A stretch of 64,000 nt of DNA from JACMLX01 sp031374935 (GCA_031374935.1 JANMHB010000179.1:30127-94126), one strand, 5' to 3'; shown: positions 26,266 through 36,604, numbered from the stretch's first letter. Notes: a model not told the origin generated them from the letters alone. Numbers and translations: made by a program.

Positions 26266-28415
26266 CGATCGAAGTGATCCACCAGGCGACGGAGCAGGTA
26301 GGTGGCGTAGTAGGGTCGTTGGGTCCAGCCATGCGTTGCCGACGGTGCAAAGGCAAAATCGAACGTCTTGCCCAGTCGCATGAACTCCTCCGCCAGTGCC
26401 ACGCTGGTGGCGAACGGCACCACGTCATCCTGCATGCCGTGGATGATGAGCAGATGGTCGCGCAGGTTGCCGGCGTACTGCAATGCGCCGCGGGCGAAGG
26501 TGGCCGGGTGTGTCTGCGGACGACGCGCAATGGCCACGTCGTCGCTGCCGAAGTACCTCGGATCGGTGGCTGGTGCACCGGCGACGCCCGCCTGAAACAG
26601 GCCAGGCTTCTTCAGCAGCGAGTAGACGGTGAGGGTGCCTCCATAGCTGCTGCCCCAGATCCCGAAGCGTGCCGGATCGACGAAGCGCAGTGATTTCATG
26701 TACTCCACGGCGCTTTCGAGATCCTCGAGATCCTGACCGCCCCAGTCCATCAGGAACTTTTCGCGGAAGTCACGACCGTAGCCGGTACTGCCGCGCACAT
26801 CCACCTGAACGACGATGTAGCCCTTCTCGATGGCGAGATACTGCTGCAGCGTGGCGTACAGTCCCTGCCAGCGATTGCGGACGGTGTTCGAGTACACCGG
26901 GCCGAAGAGCACGGGATACTTCCTGGTGGAATCGAGGCCAGGCGGGAAGAGAATCCGTGCGTGCAGTGGCGGCGTGTTCGTGCGGCTGCGCAGCGTGACG
27001 TACTGCGGCCGCACCCAGGGCGTGGCGGCGAATGCCGCTGGCTGCGAGTGCGTGATGCGGCGTTCCGTCGCTCCAGCACGCACGTCGAGCAGGTAGAGCT
27101 CCGGCGGCGTGACATCGTCAGTGGAGATCAGCGCCAGCGTCTGGCCGTCGGGAGCGACGAATGGGGTATGCGTGCCTGGGCGCGTGGTCAGTCGGCGGCG
27201 TTGCGACCCATCGGCCTGCATGAGCCAGACGTGGCGTTCGGATGGCGTCGGCTCATTGCTGGTGTAGACGATGCTTCGTGTGGCCGCGTTCGGGATCGCT
27301 TCGCCGTTGACGTCAGAGCCCGCCGGCGTGAGCGCGCGGGGCAGGGTGTCGCCCGGCGTCACCGAGTACAGGCGATAGCGATCCTCCAGATCGCCGGTCA
27401 TCAGGATCCGGCGGCCATCACCGCTCCAGGTCGACGCAACGTCATTGTAGATGCGAGTGTCGCGACGATCGTGCCAGATGCGGCGCGGTGCAATCGTGCC
27501 GGCATCCACGACGTACATCGCGCGATCGATCGCATCATCCGACTCGCGATCGATCAGGAGTGCGCCGGTCGGCGACCACGCGAAGTTGACGATCCGCGTC
27601 GCACTCGAATCGGGCAACTCGACGAACGTCAACCTGCCGGTGCTGAGGTCGACAATGCCAACCTTGCGGACTTCGTTGGCATCGCCCGGTGCGCTGCGGC
27701 GGACGACGTTCATCGTCGGTGCACTGTCGCCGTAATACGGCATGCGAAACGATGGCACGCCGCGACGGTCCACATAGTGGACGGCGATCCGCTTCGAGTC
27801 GGGCGCCCAGCTGTAGTTCGGTGCCTCGCCACCCCAGGTGGCGCTGCCGATCTCCACCTCGGGCCGGAAGTAGGTGCCAAGTGGTACTGTCCCAAGTGGC
27901 GCGACGCCAACCCGCGTCACGCGCGACGGCGGCCCTCCCTTCCGGGGCATGACGAAGAGATCACCGCCCGACAGCCAGGCGAGCTGCGTGCCGTCGGGCG
28001 AGATCGACAGGTCGGAGCGATCACCGGTGTCCGGGGTGAGTTGCTGCGCCGCACCGCCGTCGGCAGGAATCAGCCAGAGTCGCCCATCCTGCACGAACAG
28101 CAGCGAATCGCCCGCGGGGGTCCAGACGAACTCGCCGACGCGGCCGCGATTTGGCGCAGGCAACACGCGACGCGCGGTCGTGCCCTCGCGCGGCACGACC
28201 CAGAGCGATCGCGTCCCGCCTCCAGCTTCGCTCCACAGGAAGGCCAGTTGCCGCGAGGATGGCGACCAGCGGGGCGATGTGGGCACGGTGCCGAGCAGCG
28301 AGGGCACCGCCGTGATCGCCTCGAGCGTCAGCGGTGTGCCCTGTGCGGAGGCGGCGTGCGGGGCCGACAGGCAGACCGCACTGAGCGCGGCGACAACGAC
28401 GTGAGTTCGGTGCAT
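26241..28415 (-). CDS. Exported S9-family prolyl oligopeptidase-like peptidase
   Basis: 724 aa from the ATG at 28415, which opens with a Sec signal peptide (VVVAALSAVCLSAPHAASAQ). The N-terminal ~430 residues form a TolB/DPP-type beta-propeller with repeated SPDG-like turns (ISPDGTQLAWLSGGDLFV, WSGDGRRILMTGDLEDRYRL). The C-terminal alpha/beta-hydrolase domain has GYGRDFREKF, nucleophile GIWGSSYGG (Ser about 590), Asp in IHGMQDDVVPF and His in THGWTQRPYYATYL. It is probably a periplasmic dipeptidyl or oligopeptidase used for protein scavenging. The frame is open further upstream, but that part lacks signal features. The 3' end overlaps leuB on the other strand. Confidence 0.93.
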   Translation of the reverse strand: MHRTHVVVAALSAVCLSAPHAASAQGTPLTLEAITAVPSLLGTVPTSPRWSPSSRQLAFLWSEAGGGTRSLWVVPREGTTARRVLPAPNRGRVGEFVWTPAGDSLLFVQDGRLWLIPADGGAAQQLTPDTGDRSDLSISPDGTQLAWLSGGDLFVMPRKGGPPSRVTRVGVAPLGTVPLGTYFRPEVEIGSATWGGEAPNYSWAPDSKRIAVHYVDRRGVPSFRMPYYGDSAPTMNVVRRSAPGDANEVRKVGIVDLSTGRLTFVELPDSSATRIVNFAWSPTGALLIDRESDDAIDRAMYVVDAGTIAPRRIWHDRRDTRIYNDVASTWSGDGRRILMTGDLEDRYRLYSVTPGDTLPRALTPAGSDVNGEAIPNAATRSIVYTSNEPTPSERHVWLMQADGSQRRRLTTRPGTHTPFVAPDGQTLALISTDDVTPPELYLLDVRAGATERRITHSQPAAFAATPWVRPQYVTLRSRTNTPPLHARILFPPGLDSTRKYPVLFGPVYSNTVRNRWQGLYATLQQYLAIEKGYIVVQVDVRGSTGYGRDFREKFLMDWGGQDLEDLESAVEYMKSLRFVDPARFGIWGSSYGGTLTVYSLLKKPGLFQAGVAGAPATDPRYFGSDDVAIARRPQTHPATFARGALQYAGNLRDHLLIIHGMQDDVVPFATSVALAEEFMRLGKTFDFAFAPSATHGWTQRPYYATYLLRRLVDHFDRYLGPGPR

Positions 28416-28690
28416 GGCGATGGCCAAAGGTTCAGTTGTGACTCCCCATCGCGGTCCGACGGGTCGAGGCTCGCCGGTACGTCGACACCGGCTGCCGGGA
28501 AAGATGGTGGGCGCCGAGCGCCGGCTGGCAAGGTCGGCGCGTCGGGCGCCACACACCGGGAACAGGGACGTGCGATGCGGCGCAGCGCCCCCGACTTCAG
28601 CCCCGACACGCGGGCGCCGATACCCGAACTGAGCATTCAGAGGTTCGCTTGCCCTTCGGCGTGCCGTATCGCCCTTTCCTCGACCACTCC

Positions 28691-30844
28691 ATGTTCCCGT
28701 CACTCACGCTCCGGTCCAAGATTGTCGCGCTCCCGGTGGTCGCGACCCTCGGTTTCGTCGCAACCCTCGCGACCACAGTGATTCTCGGCCGTCGAGCGCA
28801 AGCCGAGATGACCCGCATCGAGACGCAAGCGTCACCAGCGCTCGATGCCAGCCGTCGACTCGAGGCGCGACTCGACTCATATCAACGCGCGCTGCGCGAT
28901 GCCGTTGCCGCCAGCGATACGCTCTCGGTCTTCGCGGCCGATACGCTGATCCCCCGGTTCACGGCGCTGGCCGACACGATGAGCCAGAATCCTGCCGCCG
29001 ACGCTGCGCTGCTGACGACGATCAAGGCCGACTTCGCGACGTACACGGCGCAGACGCGATCGGGGAGCGTGAAGGTGATCACCGGGTCGATGGACGATCT
29101 CATGGGCACCATGCAGGCGATGCGCACCCAGTACGCGGACCTGGCCAAGAAGCTGGCGGCGCAGACCAAGACGCAGGAAGCGGCCATCGCGGCAGGCTTT
29201 GCCACCGCGGGCGGGCTGCAGAACACCATGCTGAAGCTGTCGGCCGGTGTGCTGGTGCTGTCGTTGATCCTGCTGGGCGTGATCGCCACGGCGACGTTGC
29301 GCAGCGTGATCGGTGCCGTGCAGTCGCTCTCCACGGCGGCAACGGAGATCGCCCGCGGACAGATCGGTCAGCAGATCGAAGTGACGAGCACCGACGAGAT
29401 CGGGACCCTCGGCACCGCGTTCCGCGGGATGGTAGAGTACGTGACGGCCATCTCCAAGGCGGCCGACCGGCTGGCCTCGGGCGACTTGTCCGCCACGGTC
29501 GAAGTCCGTTCTGAGCACGACGTGTTGTCGCGCAGCATCAATCGCGCGACCGAGACGCTTCGCGCGATCGTCGGAGAAGCGAACGGTGTCATCGACGCCG
29601 CGAAGCATGGTGACCTGGCGAAACGCGGCAACGCGGCGCAGTTCCAGGGCGCGTACTTCGAGCTGATCAGTGGCACGAACGCGATGCTCGACGCGGTGGT
29701 CGAACCGATCACCGAGGCCAAGGATGTGCTGCAGCGCGTTGCGAATCGTGATCTGTCGGCGCGGGTCGTTGGGGCCTATTACGGTGAGCACGCAGCTATC
29801 AAGGAGTCGCTCAACACCGCGCTCGAAAACATCGCGCAGGTGTTCGCCTCCCTGACCGTGGCCATCGAGCAGGTGAACGCGGCGGCTGGTGAGATCGGAG
29901 ACGGAAGCCAGGAACTGGCGAGCGGTGCATCCGATCAGGCAGGTGCAGTCGATCAGGTCACCAACCGCATCCGGGTGGTGGACGAGCGCACCAAGGGCAA
30001 CGTCGTGAGCGCCCGCGAAGCGCGCGCCGCGATGGAGCGCGCGACGACGTCCACCGAACAGGGTGTCGAACGGATGGTGGCGCTGGCCGATGCGGTGGCC
30101 GAGATCAAGCGGTCTGCTGATGCCACGGCCAAGATCGTCAAGACGATCGACGAGATCGCCTTCCAGACCAACCTGCTGGCGCTCAACGCCGCCGTGGAGG
30201 CAGCGCGTGCAGGCGACGCCGGCAAGGGATTCGCGGTGGTTGCCGATGAAGTGCGCAGCCTGGCCATTCGCGCCTCGGAGGCATCGCGGAACACGGCGAC
30301 GCTGATCGAAGAGTCGGTGGCCAAGGCCGAAACCGGCGTCACGCTGAACGAGAGCGTGAAACGTCGTCTGGAAGACATTCGCGCCGGCGTGCAGGGGGCG
30401 GCGGCGATCATGAACGAGATTGCCGAGGGCGCGGTCACGCAGGAGCAGGAACTGGCCGAAGTCACCGACTCGATGGCGCAGATCGGTCAGCTGACGCAGC
30501 GTACGGCGGCCAACGCCGAGGAGTCGGCCAGTGCTGCGGCGCAGCTGTCGGCGCAGGCCCGCGAGATGCATGACTTGGCGGTGCAATTCACCGTCAGCAG
30601 CGCCCCGGCGGTACGCGTGGGTGCCGACGAGGCGCCGTCGCGTCGGACGGAGCCGGTGTCGCGGGTCTCGGTTGGCGCCGGGCGTCCGGCGCGTGCCTCG
30701 GCAAAGCGGTCCCCTAAACCGACCAGGAACGCAGCGCCGGCACCGGCCAAGGCCACGGCGTCGAGCAAGTCCCAGCAGGCGTCAGCGCTCATTCCCTTCG
30801 ACGACGACGACGCGCACGGCGACGATGTGCTGAATTCGTTCTGA
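28691..30844 (+). CDS. Methyl-accepting chemotaxis protein with HAMP-rich cytoplasmic region
   Basis: 717 aa. The first membrane segment is at about residues 11-33 (IVALPVVATLGFVATLATTVIL), followed by a ~165-aa periplasmic alpha-helical sensor domain, then a second membrane segment (VLVLSLILLGVIATATL). A HAMP domain follows, with additional HAMP-like repeats (FQGAYFELISGTNAMLDAVV), and then the signalling domain with the conserved tip EIAFQTNLLALNAAVEAARA...GKGFAVVADEVRSLA. The Ala/Pro/Lys-rich tail ends DDVLNSF; no CheR-binding NWETF pentapeptide. The ATG at 28691 is chosen because it directly precedes the basic start and first helix. A terminator follows. Confidence 0.93.
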   Translation: MFPSLTLRSKIVALPVVATLGFVATLATTVILGRRAQAEMTRIETQASPALDASRRLEARLDSYQRALRDAVAASDTLSVFAADTLIPRFTALADTMSQNPAADAALLTTIKADFATYTAQTRSGSVKVITGSMDDLMGTMQAMRTQYADLAKKLAAQTKTQEAAIAAGFATAGGLQNTMLKLSAGVLVLSLILLGVIATATLRSVIGAVQSLSTAATEIARGQIGQQIEVTSTDEIGTLGTAFRGMVEYVTAISKAADRLASGDLSATVEVRSEHDVLSRSINRATETLRAIVGEANGVIDAAKHGDLAKRGNAAQFQGAYFELISGTNAMLDAVVEPITEAKDVLQRVANRDLSARVVGAYYGEHAAIKESLNTALENIAQVFASLTVAIEQVNAAAGEIGDGSQELASGASDQAGAVDQVTNRIRVVDERTKGNVVSAREARAAMERATTSTEQGVERMVALADAVAEIKRSADATAKIVKTIDEIAFQTNLLALNAAVEAARAGDAGKGFAVVADEVRSLAIRASEASRNTATLIEESVAKAETGVTLNESVKRRLEDIRAGVQGAAAIMNEIAEGAVTQEQELAEVTDSMAQIGQLTQRTAANAEESASAAAQLSAQAREMHDLAVQFTVSSAPAVRVGADEAPSRRTEPVSRVSVGAGRPARASAKRSPKPTRNAAPAPAKATASSKSQQASALIPFDDDDAHGDDVLNSF

Positions 30845-30867
30845 GCCACTCGCAGCGGGACGTCACG

Positions 30868-30904
30868 ACGGCAGCCGGAATCAACGGCTGCCGTTGTCTT
30901 TTCC
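30868..30904 (+). terminator. Rho-independent terminator after the chemotaxis receptor gene
   Basis: ACGGCAGCCG (30868-30877) and CGGCTGCCGT (30885-30894) form a perfect 10-bp stem with loop GAATCAA, followed by TGTCTTTTCCC. It begins 24 nt after the receptor stop codon. Confidence 0.9.
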
Positions 30905-31006
30905 CTCGGGTTCTCGCTCAAGTGGCCCGCGCCGCCGGTCGATACACAGCTCTCAGAGCTGCGCACCAGCGCGCCGCGTCTCGACGCCTGCCACCCATGA
31001 TGCCGC

Positions 31007-33976
31007 ATGTCCGACCTTGACCCGTTGCTGCCGCCGCCCGGCGCCCCGCCCGCCCGCCGCCCGACGCCGCGCACGCAACGCAGCGAGCCAACGGCGCAGG
31101 TGATCGCGCGGCTGTCGGCCATGGCACACCGCACGGGCCGGGGCATCGTCCTCACCAACGCCGAGCATCAGATCGAGTGGGTGAATGATGCGTACTGCAA
31201 CCTGTCGGGATTCCCTCGCGCGGAATGCCTCGGCCAGCTGCCCCGCGCGCTCACCCACTGCGAACGCAGCGACGCGGCGACCGTGCAGGCGATCCGGACT
31301 GCACTCGATGCGGGTGAGGCATACCACGGCGAGCTGCTGAACCGGAGCAAGGACGGACGCGAATACTGGATCGAGCTCGAGATCGTGCCGTTGCATGACG
31401 ATGAGGGCCATGTGTCGGGATACTTCTCGATCGAGGTGGACATCACGCGCCAGGTGGCCGTTCGCGATCGGTTGGCGAGCATCTTCGATACCGTCTCGGA
31501 GGGGGTTGCCCTGGTGGCGGCGGGCGGCGTGATCATCGAGTGCAATCCCGCCGGGGAACGCATCCTTGGCCTGACCGCCGACCAGATCTGCGGGCGCGCC
31601 GCGATCGATGAACGGTGGGGCAATCTTCGCCGTGACGGGACGCTACTTCCCGGCGACGAGACGCCCGCCATGTCCACGCTCCGCACTGGCAAGCCGATTC
31701 GCGATTTCGTGCAGGGCATCCAGCTGCCAGATGGTGCACGCCGATGGATTTCGGTCAGCACTGCAGCGCTGCCTGATCTGAGCGGCGCGGTGTCGATGGT
31801 GGTGGCCAGCTTCGGCGATGTGACCGACCTGCTGGAACGCGAGGAGCGTACGCAGCTGGTGATCGACGCGGCTGGCGTGGGGACCTGGGACTGGCACATC
31901 CCGTCGGGGAAGGTGCTGTACAACGAACGATTCTCCGGGAACCTCGGATATGTCGCGGCCGAGTTCGAGCCGACGGTGGAGATGTGGAGCGGGACCCTGC
32001 ATCCGGACGAACGTGATGCCGTCCTGAAGTCACTGTCCGACCATGTCGAGGGGCGCACACCGGAGTTCCGCTGCGAGCATCGTCAGCGGCGCAAGGATGG
32101 CTCGTGGGCCTGGACGCTGGGCGTCGGCCGCGTCATCGAACGCGACGCGAACGGCGCGGCCATCCGCGCCACCGGCATCAATCTCGATGTCTCGGACATG
32201 AAGGAACTCGAGAGTGAGCTGGTGCGCTCGCGGCAGGCGACGGAGTTGTCGAATCAGATGCTGCTCGAGACCAACCGGTTTCTGGAAGATGCGACGGTGC
32301 GCGCGAACGACATGGCGGCGCAGGCCGAAATGGCCAGCCATGCAAAGAGCGAGTTCCTCGCCAACATGAGTCATGAAATCCGGACGCCGCTGACCGCAAT
32401 TCTGGGGTACGCCGAGATCCTGCGCGATGAGTTGCCGGAAGGGGCAGGCGAGACGCGCTCGGCAGGCGCCATCGAGACGATCCGTCGCGCGGGCGAGCAT
32501 CTCCTGATCGTCATCAACGATGTCCTCGACCTGTCCAAGATCGAGGCCGGGCGGCTGGTGATCGAGCAGGTCGAGACCGGATTGCCCCAGCTGCTGATGG
32601 ATGTGCATCGGATGATGGAAACGCGGACGTCGGCAAAGGGCGTGGCGCTCGAGACGACGCTTGGCACGCCGATTCCTGATCGCATCCTGAGCGATCCAAC
32701 CCGGTTGCGGCAGATCCTGATGAACCTCGTCGGGAATGCGGCGAAGTTCACTGACGCCGGACGTGTCGGTGTGCGCGTCGAGATCGTACATCGCGAGGAT
32801 GCGCCGTCGCCGATGCTCCGGATTGCGGTGGAGGACACCGGGCCAGGCATGACGCGCATTCAGGCACGGAAGCTCTTTCAGCCGTTCACGCAGGCCGATG
32901 CATCGGTCACCCGCAAGCATGGCGGTACCGGGCTCGGTCTCACGATCTGCCGCCGTCTGGCGGAACTGATGCACGGCACCGTCACACTCGAGTACACGGC
33001 ACCGGGGCAGGGCTCGCGCTTCGTGGTCGAACTGCCGCTGTGCGCCGCCGAAGGCGCGGTCCTCACGGAATCGCTGGGCCCCGTCGCGACGGAAGGCCAA
33101 GGGGGGCGTGCTGCCGCAGCGTTGGCTGTGACTGGCGCGCTCGCGGGTCGCATCCTGCTCGCTGAAGACGGCGAGGACAATCGTCGACTCATCACCTACC
33201 ACCTGACGCGTGCCGGCGCCGAGGTCACGGTGGTGGAGAACGGCCGTCTGGCGCTGGACCTGATCGAGGCTTCCGCGCGTAACGGGCAGCAGTTCGACCT
33301 GCTCGTGACCGACATGCAGATGCCGGTCATGGACGGCTACACACTCGCCCGGACACTGCGAAAGCTCGGCCGCACCATCCCGATCGTCGCGCTGACGGCG
33401 CACGCGATGGCCGAGGATCGGCAGAAGTGCCTTGATGCCGGCTGCGACGACTATGCCACCAAGCCGATCGACCGGGTGCGGCTGATCGCAGTCTGCCGGT
33501 CGCTGCTTGGCGAGCCGAAAGCCAGCGTTTCGTCAGGCGTGTCCGGGGAGTCCGCCGCAGTGCCGCAGCCCAGTGCTCCGGCAGCACCGCCACCGCCTGC
33601 CGTGCCGGTCGCCAGCGACGACGTGCTGCTCAGCGATCTGGCCGATGATCCGGACATGCAGGAACTCATTGGGCAATTCCTGCAGCAATTGACGACACGC
33701 ATCGACGCCATCGACCAGAGCCGTGGCAAGGACAACCGCGCCGCACTGGCTGCCATGGCGCACCAATTGAAGGGAGCCGGCGGCGGCTACGGGTACATGA
33801 GTATCAGCGAGGCTGCTCGCACCGTCGAACGATTTGCTGCGGCGGGCGGCACCCAGAAGGAATGTGACGACGCGATCGATCGTCTCCTGGCACGGTGCCA
33901 GGCCGCGATCCGCGGTGGGGCGCAACTGCTCGCAGCCGCGACTGGCGCTGCGACTTCTTCCGGGGTGGAATCATGA
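31007..33976 (+). CDS. Hybrid sensor histidine kinase (3 PAS, HisKA, HATPase, REC, Hpt)
   Basis: 989 aa, no membrane segment, so a cytoplasmic sensor. Domain order: a Pro-rich N-terminus; PAS (about 40-150, with NAEHQIEWVNDAYCNLSGF); PAS (about 155-275); PAS/PAC (about 285-400, ending INLDVSDMKELE); a coiled coil; HisKA with the phosphoacceptor in MSHEIRTPLTAILGY (His456); HATPase with NLVGNAAKFTDAG, VEDTGPGM and KHGGTGLGLTICRRL; REC with Asp769 in TDMQMPVMDG; a Pro-linker; and Hpt with His919 in AHQLKGAGGGYG. This is a complete internal phosphorelay. The stop overlaps the next gene's ATG (ATGA), so the GGDEF-EAL regulator is the likely output. Confidence 0.95.
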   Translation: MSDLDPLLPPPGAPPARRPTPRTQRSEPTAQVIARLSAMAHRTGRGIVLTNAEHQIEWVNDAYCNLSGFPRAECLGQLPRALTHCERSDAATVQAIRTALDAGEAYHGELLNRSKDGREYWIELEIVPLHDDEGHVSGYFSIEVDITRQVAVRDRLASIFDTVSEGVALVAAGGVIIECNPAGERILGLTADQICGRAAIDERWGNLRRDGTLLPGDETPAMSTLRTGKPIRDFVQGIQLPDGARRWISVSTAALPDLSGAVSMVVASFGDVTDLLEREERTQLVIDAAGVGTWDWHIPSGKVLYNERFSGNLGYVAAEFEPTVEMWSGTLHPDERDAVLKSLSDHVEGRTPEFRCEHRQRRKDGSWAWTLGVGRVIERDANGAAIRATGINLDVSDMKELESELVRSRQATELSNQMLLETNRFLEDATVRANDMAAQAEMASHAKSEFLANMSHEIRTPLTAILGYAEILRDELPEGAGETRSAGAIETIRRAGEHLLIVINDVLDLSKIEAGRLVIEQVETGLPQLLMDVHRMMETRTSAKGVALETTLGTPIPDRILSDPTRLRQILMNLVGNAAKFTDAGRVGVRVEIVHREDAPSPMLRIAVEDTGPGMTRIQARKLFQPFTQADASVTRKHGGTGLGLTICRRLAELMHGTVTLEYTAPGQGSRFVVELPLCAAEGAVLTESLGPVATEGQGGRAAAALAVTGALAGRILLAEDGEDNRRLITYHLTRAGAEVTVVENGRLALDLIEASARNGQQFDLLVTDMQMPVMDGYTLARTLRKLGRTIPIVALTAHAMAEDRQKCLDAGCDDYATKPIDRVRLIAVCRSLLGEPKASVSSGVSGESAAVPQPSAPAAPPPPAVPVASDDVLLSDLADDPDMQELIGQFLQQLTTRIDAIDQSRGKDNRAALAAMAHQLKGAGGGYGYMSISEAARTVERFAAAGGTQKECDDAIDRLLARCQAAIRGGAQLLAAATGAATSSGVES

Positions 33977-35715
33977 TCGCGACCGAGTCCGATCCCGTGG
34001 TGCGATCACATGTCGTGCTGATCGATGATGATCCTGCGATTCATGCGCTCGTCGGGGCCATGCTCAAGTCCACCGGTGCACGGATCTCGTCTGCGACTGG
34101 CGGCGAAGCAGGATTGGCGCTCGTCCGTCAGGACGCGCCCGATCTGATCCTGCTCGACAACGAGATGCCGGGAGCGACCGGCCTCGATGTGCTCGGATGG
34201 CTGAAGGCGGATCCGGCACTGGCGAACCTGCCGGTGATCATGGAGACGGGCAGCGAGGGCAACAAGACGCTCTCGGCGTGCTTTGCCGCAGGGGCGATCG
34301 ACTACATCCGCAAACCGTTCACCGCCGCCGAATTGCGCGCCCGCGTTGGCTCCGTGCTCGAGCGGCAGCGAATGCTGGGCGAGCTCACGACTGCCGCGCG
34401 GCTGGACAAGCTCACGGGCCTCACCAATCGGGCTTTGCTCAATGAACGCCTCGCCGCCGCGCTCGAACGGGCAGCGGTCGATCCGAACGAGGGGTTCACA
34501 CTGATGTTCCTCGACTTCGATCGCTTCAAGCTGATCAACGACAGTCTTGGCCATGACGTGGGCGACCTGTTGCTGCAGGCGATTGCCGGCCGCCTGCGCA
34601 AGAACGTGCGCTCGACCGATTCGACATCACGCGACGCCGCCGGGAACACGGTGGCTCGGCTGGGTGGCGATGAGTTCGTGATCATCCTGCACGCGGTGAA
34701 TGATGCCGCCACTGCCACGACCATCGCCGACCGGCTGCTTGGTGTGCTGGAAGCGCCCTATCAGCTCGGTGAGCACACCGTACGATCGTCGGCCAGCATC
34801 GGGGTGGTGTACAGTCGCGATGGCTACACCACGCCGGATGCGATTCTCCGCGATGCCGACATTGCAATGTACGAGGCCAAGGCGCGCGGCAAGGCGTGTC
34901 ATGTCGCGTTCACGACCGGCATGCGCGATGCCGTGCGCGCCCGCATCGATACCGAGAACGATCTTCGCGATGCGCTGGGAACGCCACAGCTGCACCTGAT
35001 CTATCAGCCGATCGTGTCGCTCGAGAACCGGGTGATCAGCGGTGTGGAAGCCCTGGCGCGATGGGAGCACCCGGTACGCGGGCCCATCTCACCCTCGACG
35101 TTCATTCCCATTGCCGAGGAAACGGGTCTGATCGTGCCGCTCAGTGCGCAGTTCCTCCAGGAAGCCTGCCGCACGTTCATGGACTGGCAGCGGGCCGCCG
35201 GGCCGCGTGCTCCCACGCACATGAGCGTGAATCTCTCGCGGTGTCAGTTGTCCGACACACGGCTCGTGGAGCGGACACTCCAGGTGCTGCAGGACACCGG
35301 CATGCAACCACAGCAGCTGCAGCTCGAGGTGACCGAGTCGCAGATCATGCAACAGCGGTCGGTGGCGCTCGGTCTGCTGGCTGAGCTGCGGGCGCAAGGC
35401 GTGCGCCTGGCGATGGACGACTTCGGGACCGGGTATTCGTCACTTTCGTGCCTGCAGGAGTTTCCGCTCGACGTGCTCAAGGTCGACCGAAGTTTTGTCG
35501 TCAACGCCGTCAAGGGTCGCGACTTCGCGGCACTGTTGCACGCGGTGGTGACGCTGGCCGACAATCTCGGCCTGAAGGTCGTCGCCGAGGGCATCGAGAC
35601 GGAGGAGCAACTGGTGCTGCTCCAGGCGCTCGGCTGCGCGTACGGACAAGGATTCCTGCTGGCCCGTCCGATGGCGTCACGCGACCTCGTACCACTCTTC
35701 TCCGGCTCTTTCTGA
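33973..35715 (+). CDS. Response regulator with GGDEF and EAL domains
   Basis: 580 aa. REC domain (about 10-130) with IDDDP, phosphoacceptor Asp62 in LLDNEMPG and Lys in RKPF. The GGDEF domain has the intact catalytic motif at residues 231-235 and an RSTD I-site-like motif, but nine extra residues separate the latter from ARLGGDEF. The EAL domain has the intact motif at 359-361, DDFGTGYSSL and KVDRSFV, so both cyclase and phosphodiesterase activities look possible. Made or degraded c-di-GMP would be controlled by the adjacent kinase, with which it is translationally coupled (ATGA). Confidence 0.95.
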   Translation: MIATESDPVVRSHVVLIDDDPAIHALVGAMLKSTGARISSATGGEAGLALVRQDAPDLILLDNEMPGATGLDVLGWLKADPALANLPVIMETGSEGNKTLSACFAAGAIDYIRKPFTAAELRARVGSVLERQRMLGELTTAARLDKLTGLTNRALLNERLAAALERAAVDPNEGFTLMFLDFDRFKLINDSLGHDVGDLLLQAIAGRLRKNVRSTDSTSRDAAGNTVARLGGDEFVIILHAVNDAATATTIADRLLGVLEAPYQLGEHTVRSSASIGVVYSRDGYTTPDAILRDADIAMYEAKARGKACHVAFTTGMRDAVRARIDTENDLRDALGTPQLHLIYQPIVSLENRVISGVEALARWEHPVRGPISPSTFIPIAEETGLIVPLSAQFLQEACRTFMDWQRAAGPRAPTHMSVNLSRCQLSDTRLVERTLQVLQDTGMQPQQLQLEVTESQIMQQRSVALGLLAELRAQGVRLAMDDFGTGYSSLSCLQEFPLDVLKVDRSFVVNAVKGRDFAALLHAVVTLADNLGLKVVAEGIETEEQLVLLQALGCAYGQGFLLARPMASRDLVPLFSGSF

Positions 35716-35719
35716 TCCC

Positions 35720-36604
35720 ATGACCGTCACGGCGCCTATCACTACGCCTGAATCGATCGCCGCTGCCATCGCGCGCGCCGGTCAGCTCGCCACCTTGCCC
35801 GAGATTGCGCTGGAAGTCATGCGCGTGGCCGAGGACCCCCAGGCGACGGGCGATGATCTGATCCGTGTCCTGTCGCATGATCCGACGCTGAGCGCTCGTG
35901 TGCTGAAGATCGTCAACTCGGCCTACTACGGCGTGCGACGGGAAGTGACGTCGATCGGGACGGCGGTGGCGTTGCTGGGTTTCGGTGCCGTGAAGAGTAT
36001 TGCCATCGCGGCCAGCCTCACCCGGATGTTCAGGGCGGGCGCGGTGAGCGGGGGCTTCGAGGCGCGCGAACTGTGGAAACACTCGATCGCGGTGGCCACC
36101 GCGGCGCGATTGCTGGCGCAGCGTGTGCCGGGCGTCGAGCCCAGTGATGCCTTCCTCGGCGGGATGATGCATGACATCGGGATCGTGGTTGAATTGCAGG
36201 CCTGTCGGGATGCGTTCGGCGACACGATCGCGCTGGTCGCGGCTGATCCCGCCATCTCGTTCCGCGACGCGGAGCGGCAGTGCATCGGCGTGAGTCACGA
36301 GGAATTCGGCGCCGCGCTGTGTGTGGCATGGCGGTTCCCCCAGCTGCTGCAGCGTGTGACGGGCTATCACCATCGCCCGCTGGCGGTGCCCACCGGCTTC
36401 TGTGCGGTGACCGCGATCGTCCACGTCGCCGATCATCTGTCGGCGCGTCTGGCCATCGGGTATTCACGGACGGTTGATGGCGGAGAGATCGACGCCGCAG
36501 TGCTGGACGCCCTGGCGCTGGCGCCAGCCGAACTGGACGCGCTGGCCGACCTCGTGGCGGTGCAGTTCGCCGAGGTCTTCCCGCTGCTCACGGGCGACGG
36601 CTGA
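35720..36604 (+). CDS. HDOD domain protein
   Basis: 294 aa. HDOD domains are catalytically degenerate relatives of HD phosphohydrolases found in signalling proteins. Visible: LPEIALEVMRVAEDPQATGD, LSHDPTLSARVLKIVNSAYY, the SIGTAVALLGFGAVKSIAIA helix and, later, an HD-like FLGGMMHDIGIVVELQ. It starts 5 nt after the REC-GGDEF-EAL stop, so it belongs to the same operon, and it probably acts as a downstream or c-di-GMP-linked signalling adaptor. Convergent with the next receptor gene. Confidence 0.92.
   Translation: MTVTAPITTPESIAAAIARAGQLATLPEIALEVMRVAEDPQATGDDLIRVLSHDPTLSARVLKIVNSAYYGVRREVTSIGTAVALLGFGAVKSIAIAASLTRMFRAGAVSGGFEARELWKHSIAVATAARLLAQRVPGVEPSDAFLGGMMHDIGIVVELQACRDAFGDTIALVAADPAISFRDAERQCIGVSHEEFGAALCVAWRFPQLLQRVTGYHHRPLAVPTGFCAVTAIVHVADHLSARLAIGYSRTVDGGEIDAAVLDALALAPAELDALADLVAVQFAEVFPLLTGDG

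Noticed and set aside
28616..28623. GCCGATAC, sigma-28-like -10 upstream of the first chemoreceptor
   Set aside because: No TAAA-type -35 at the required spacing.
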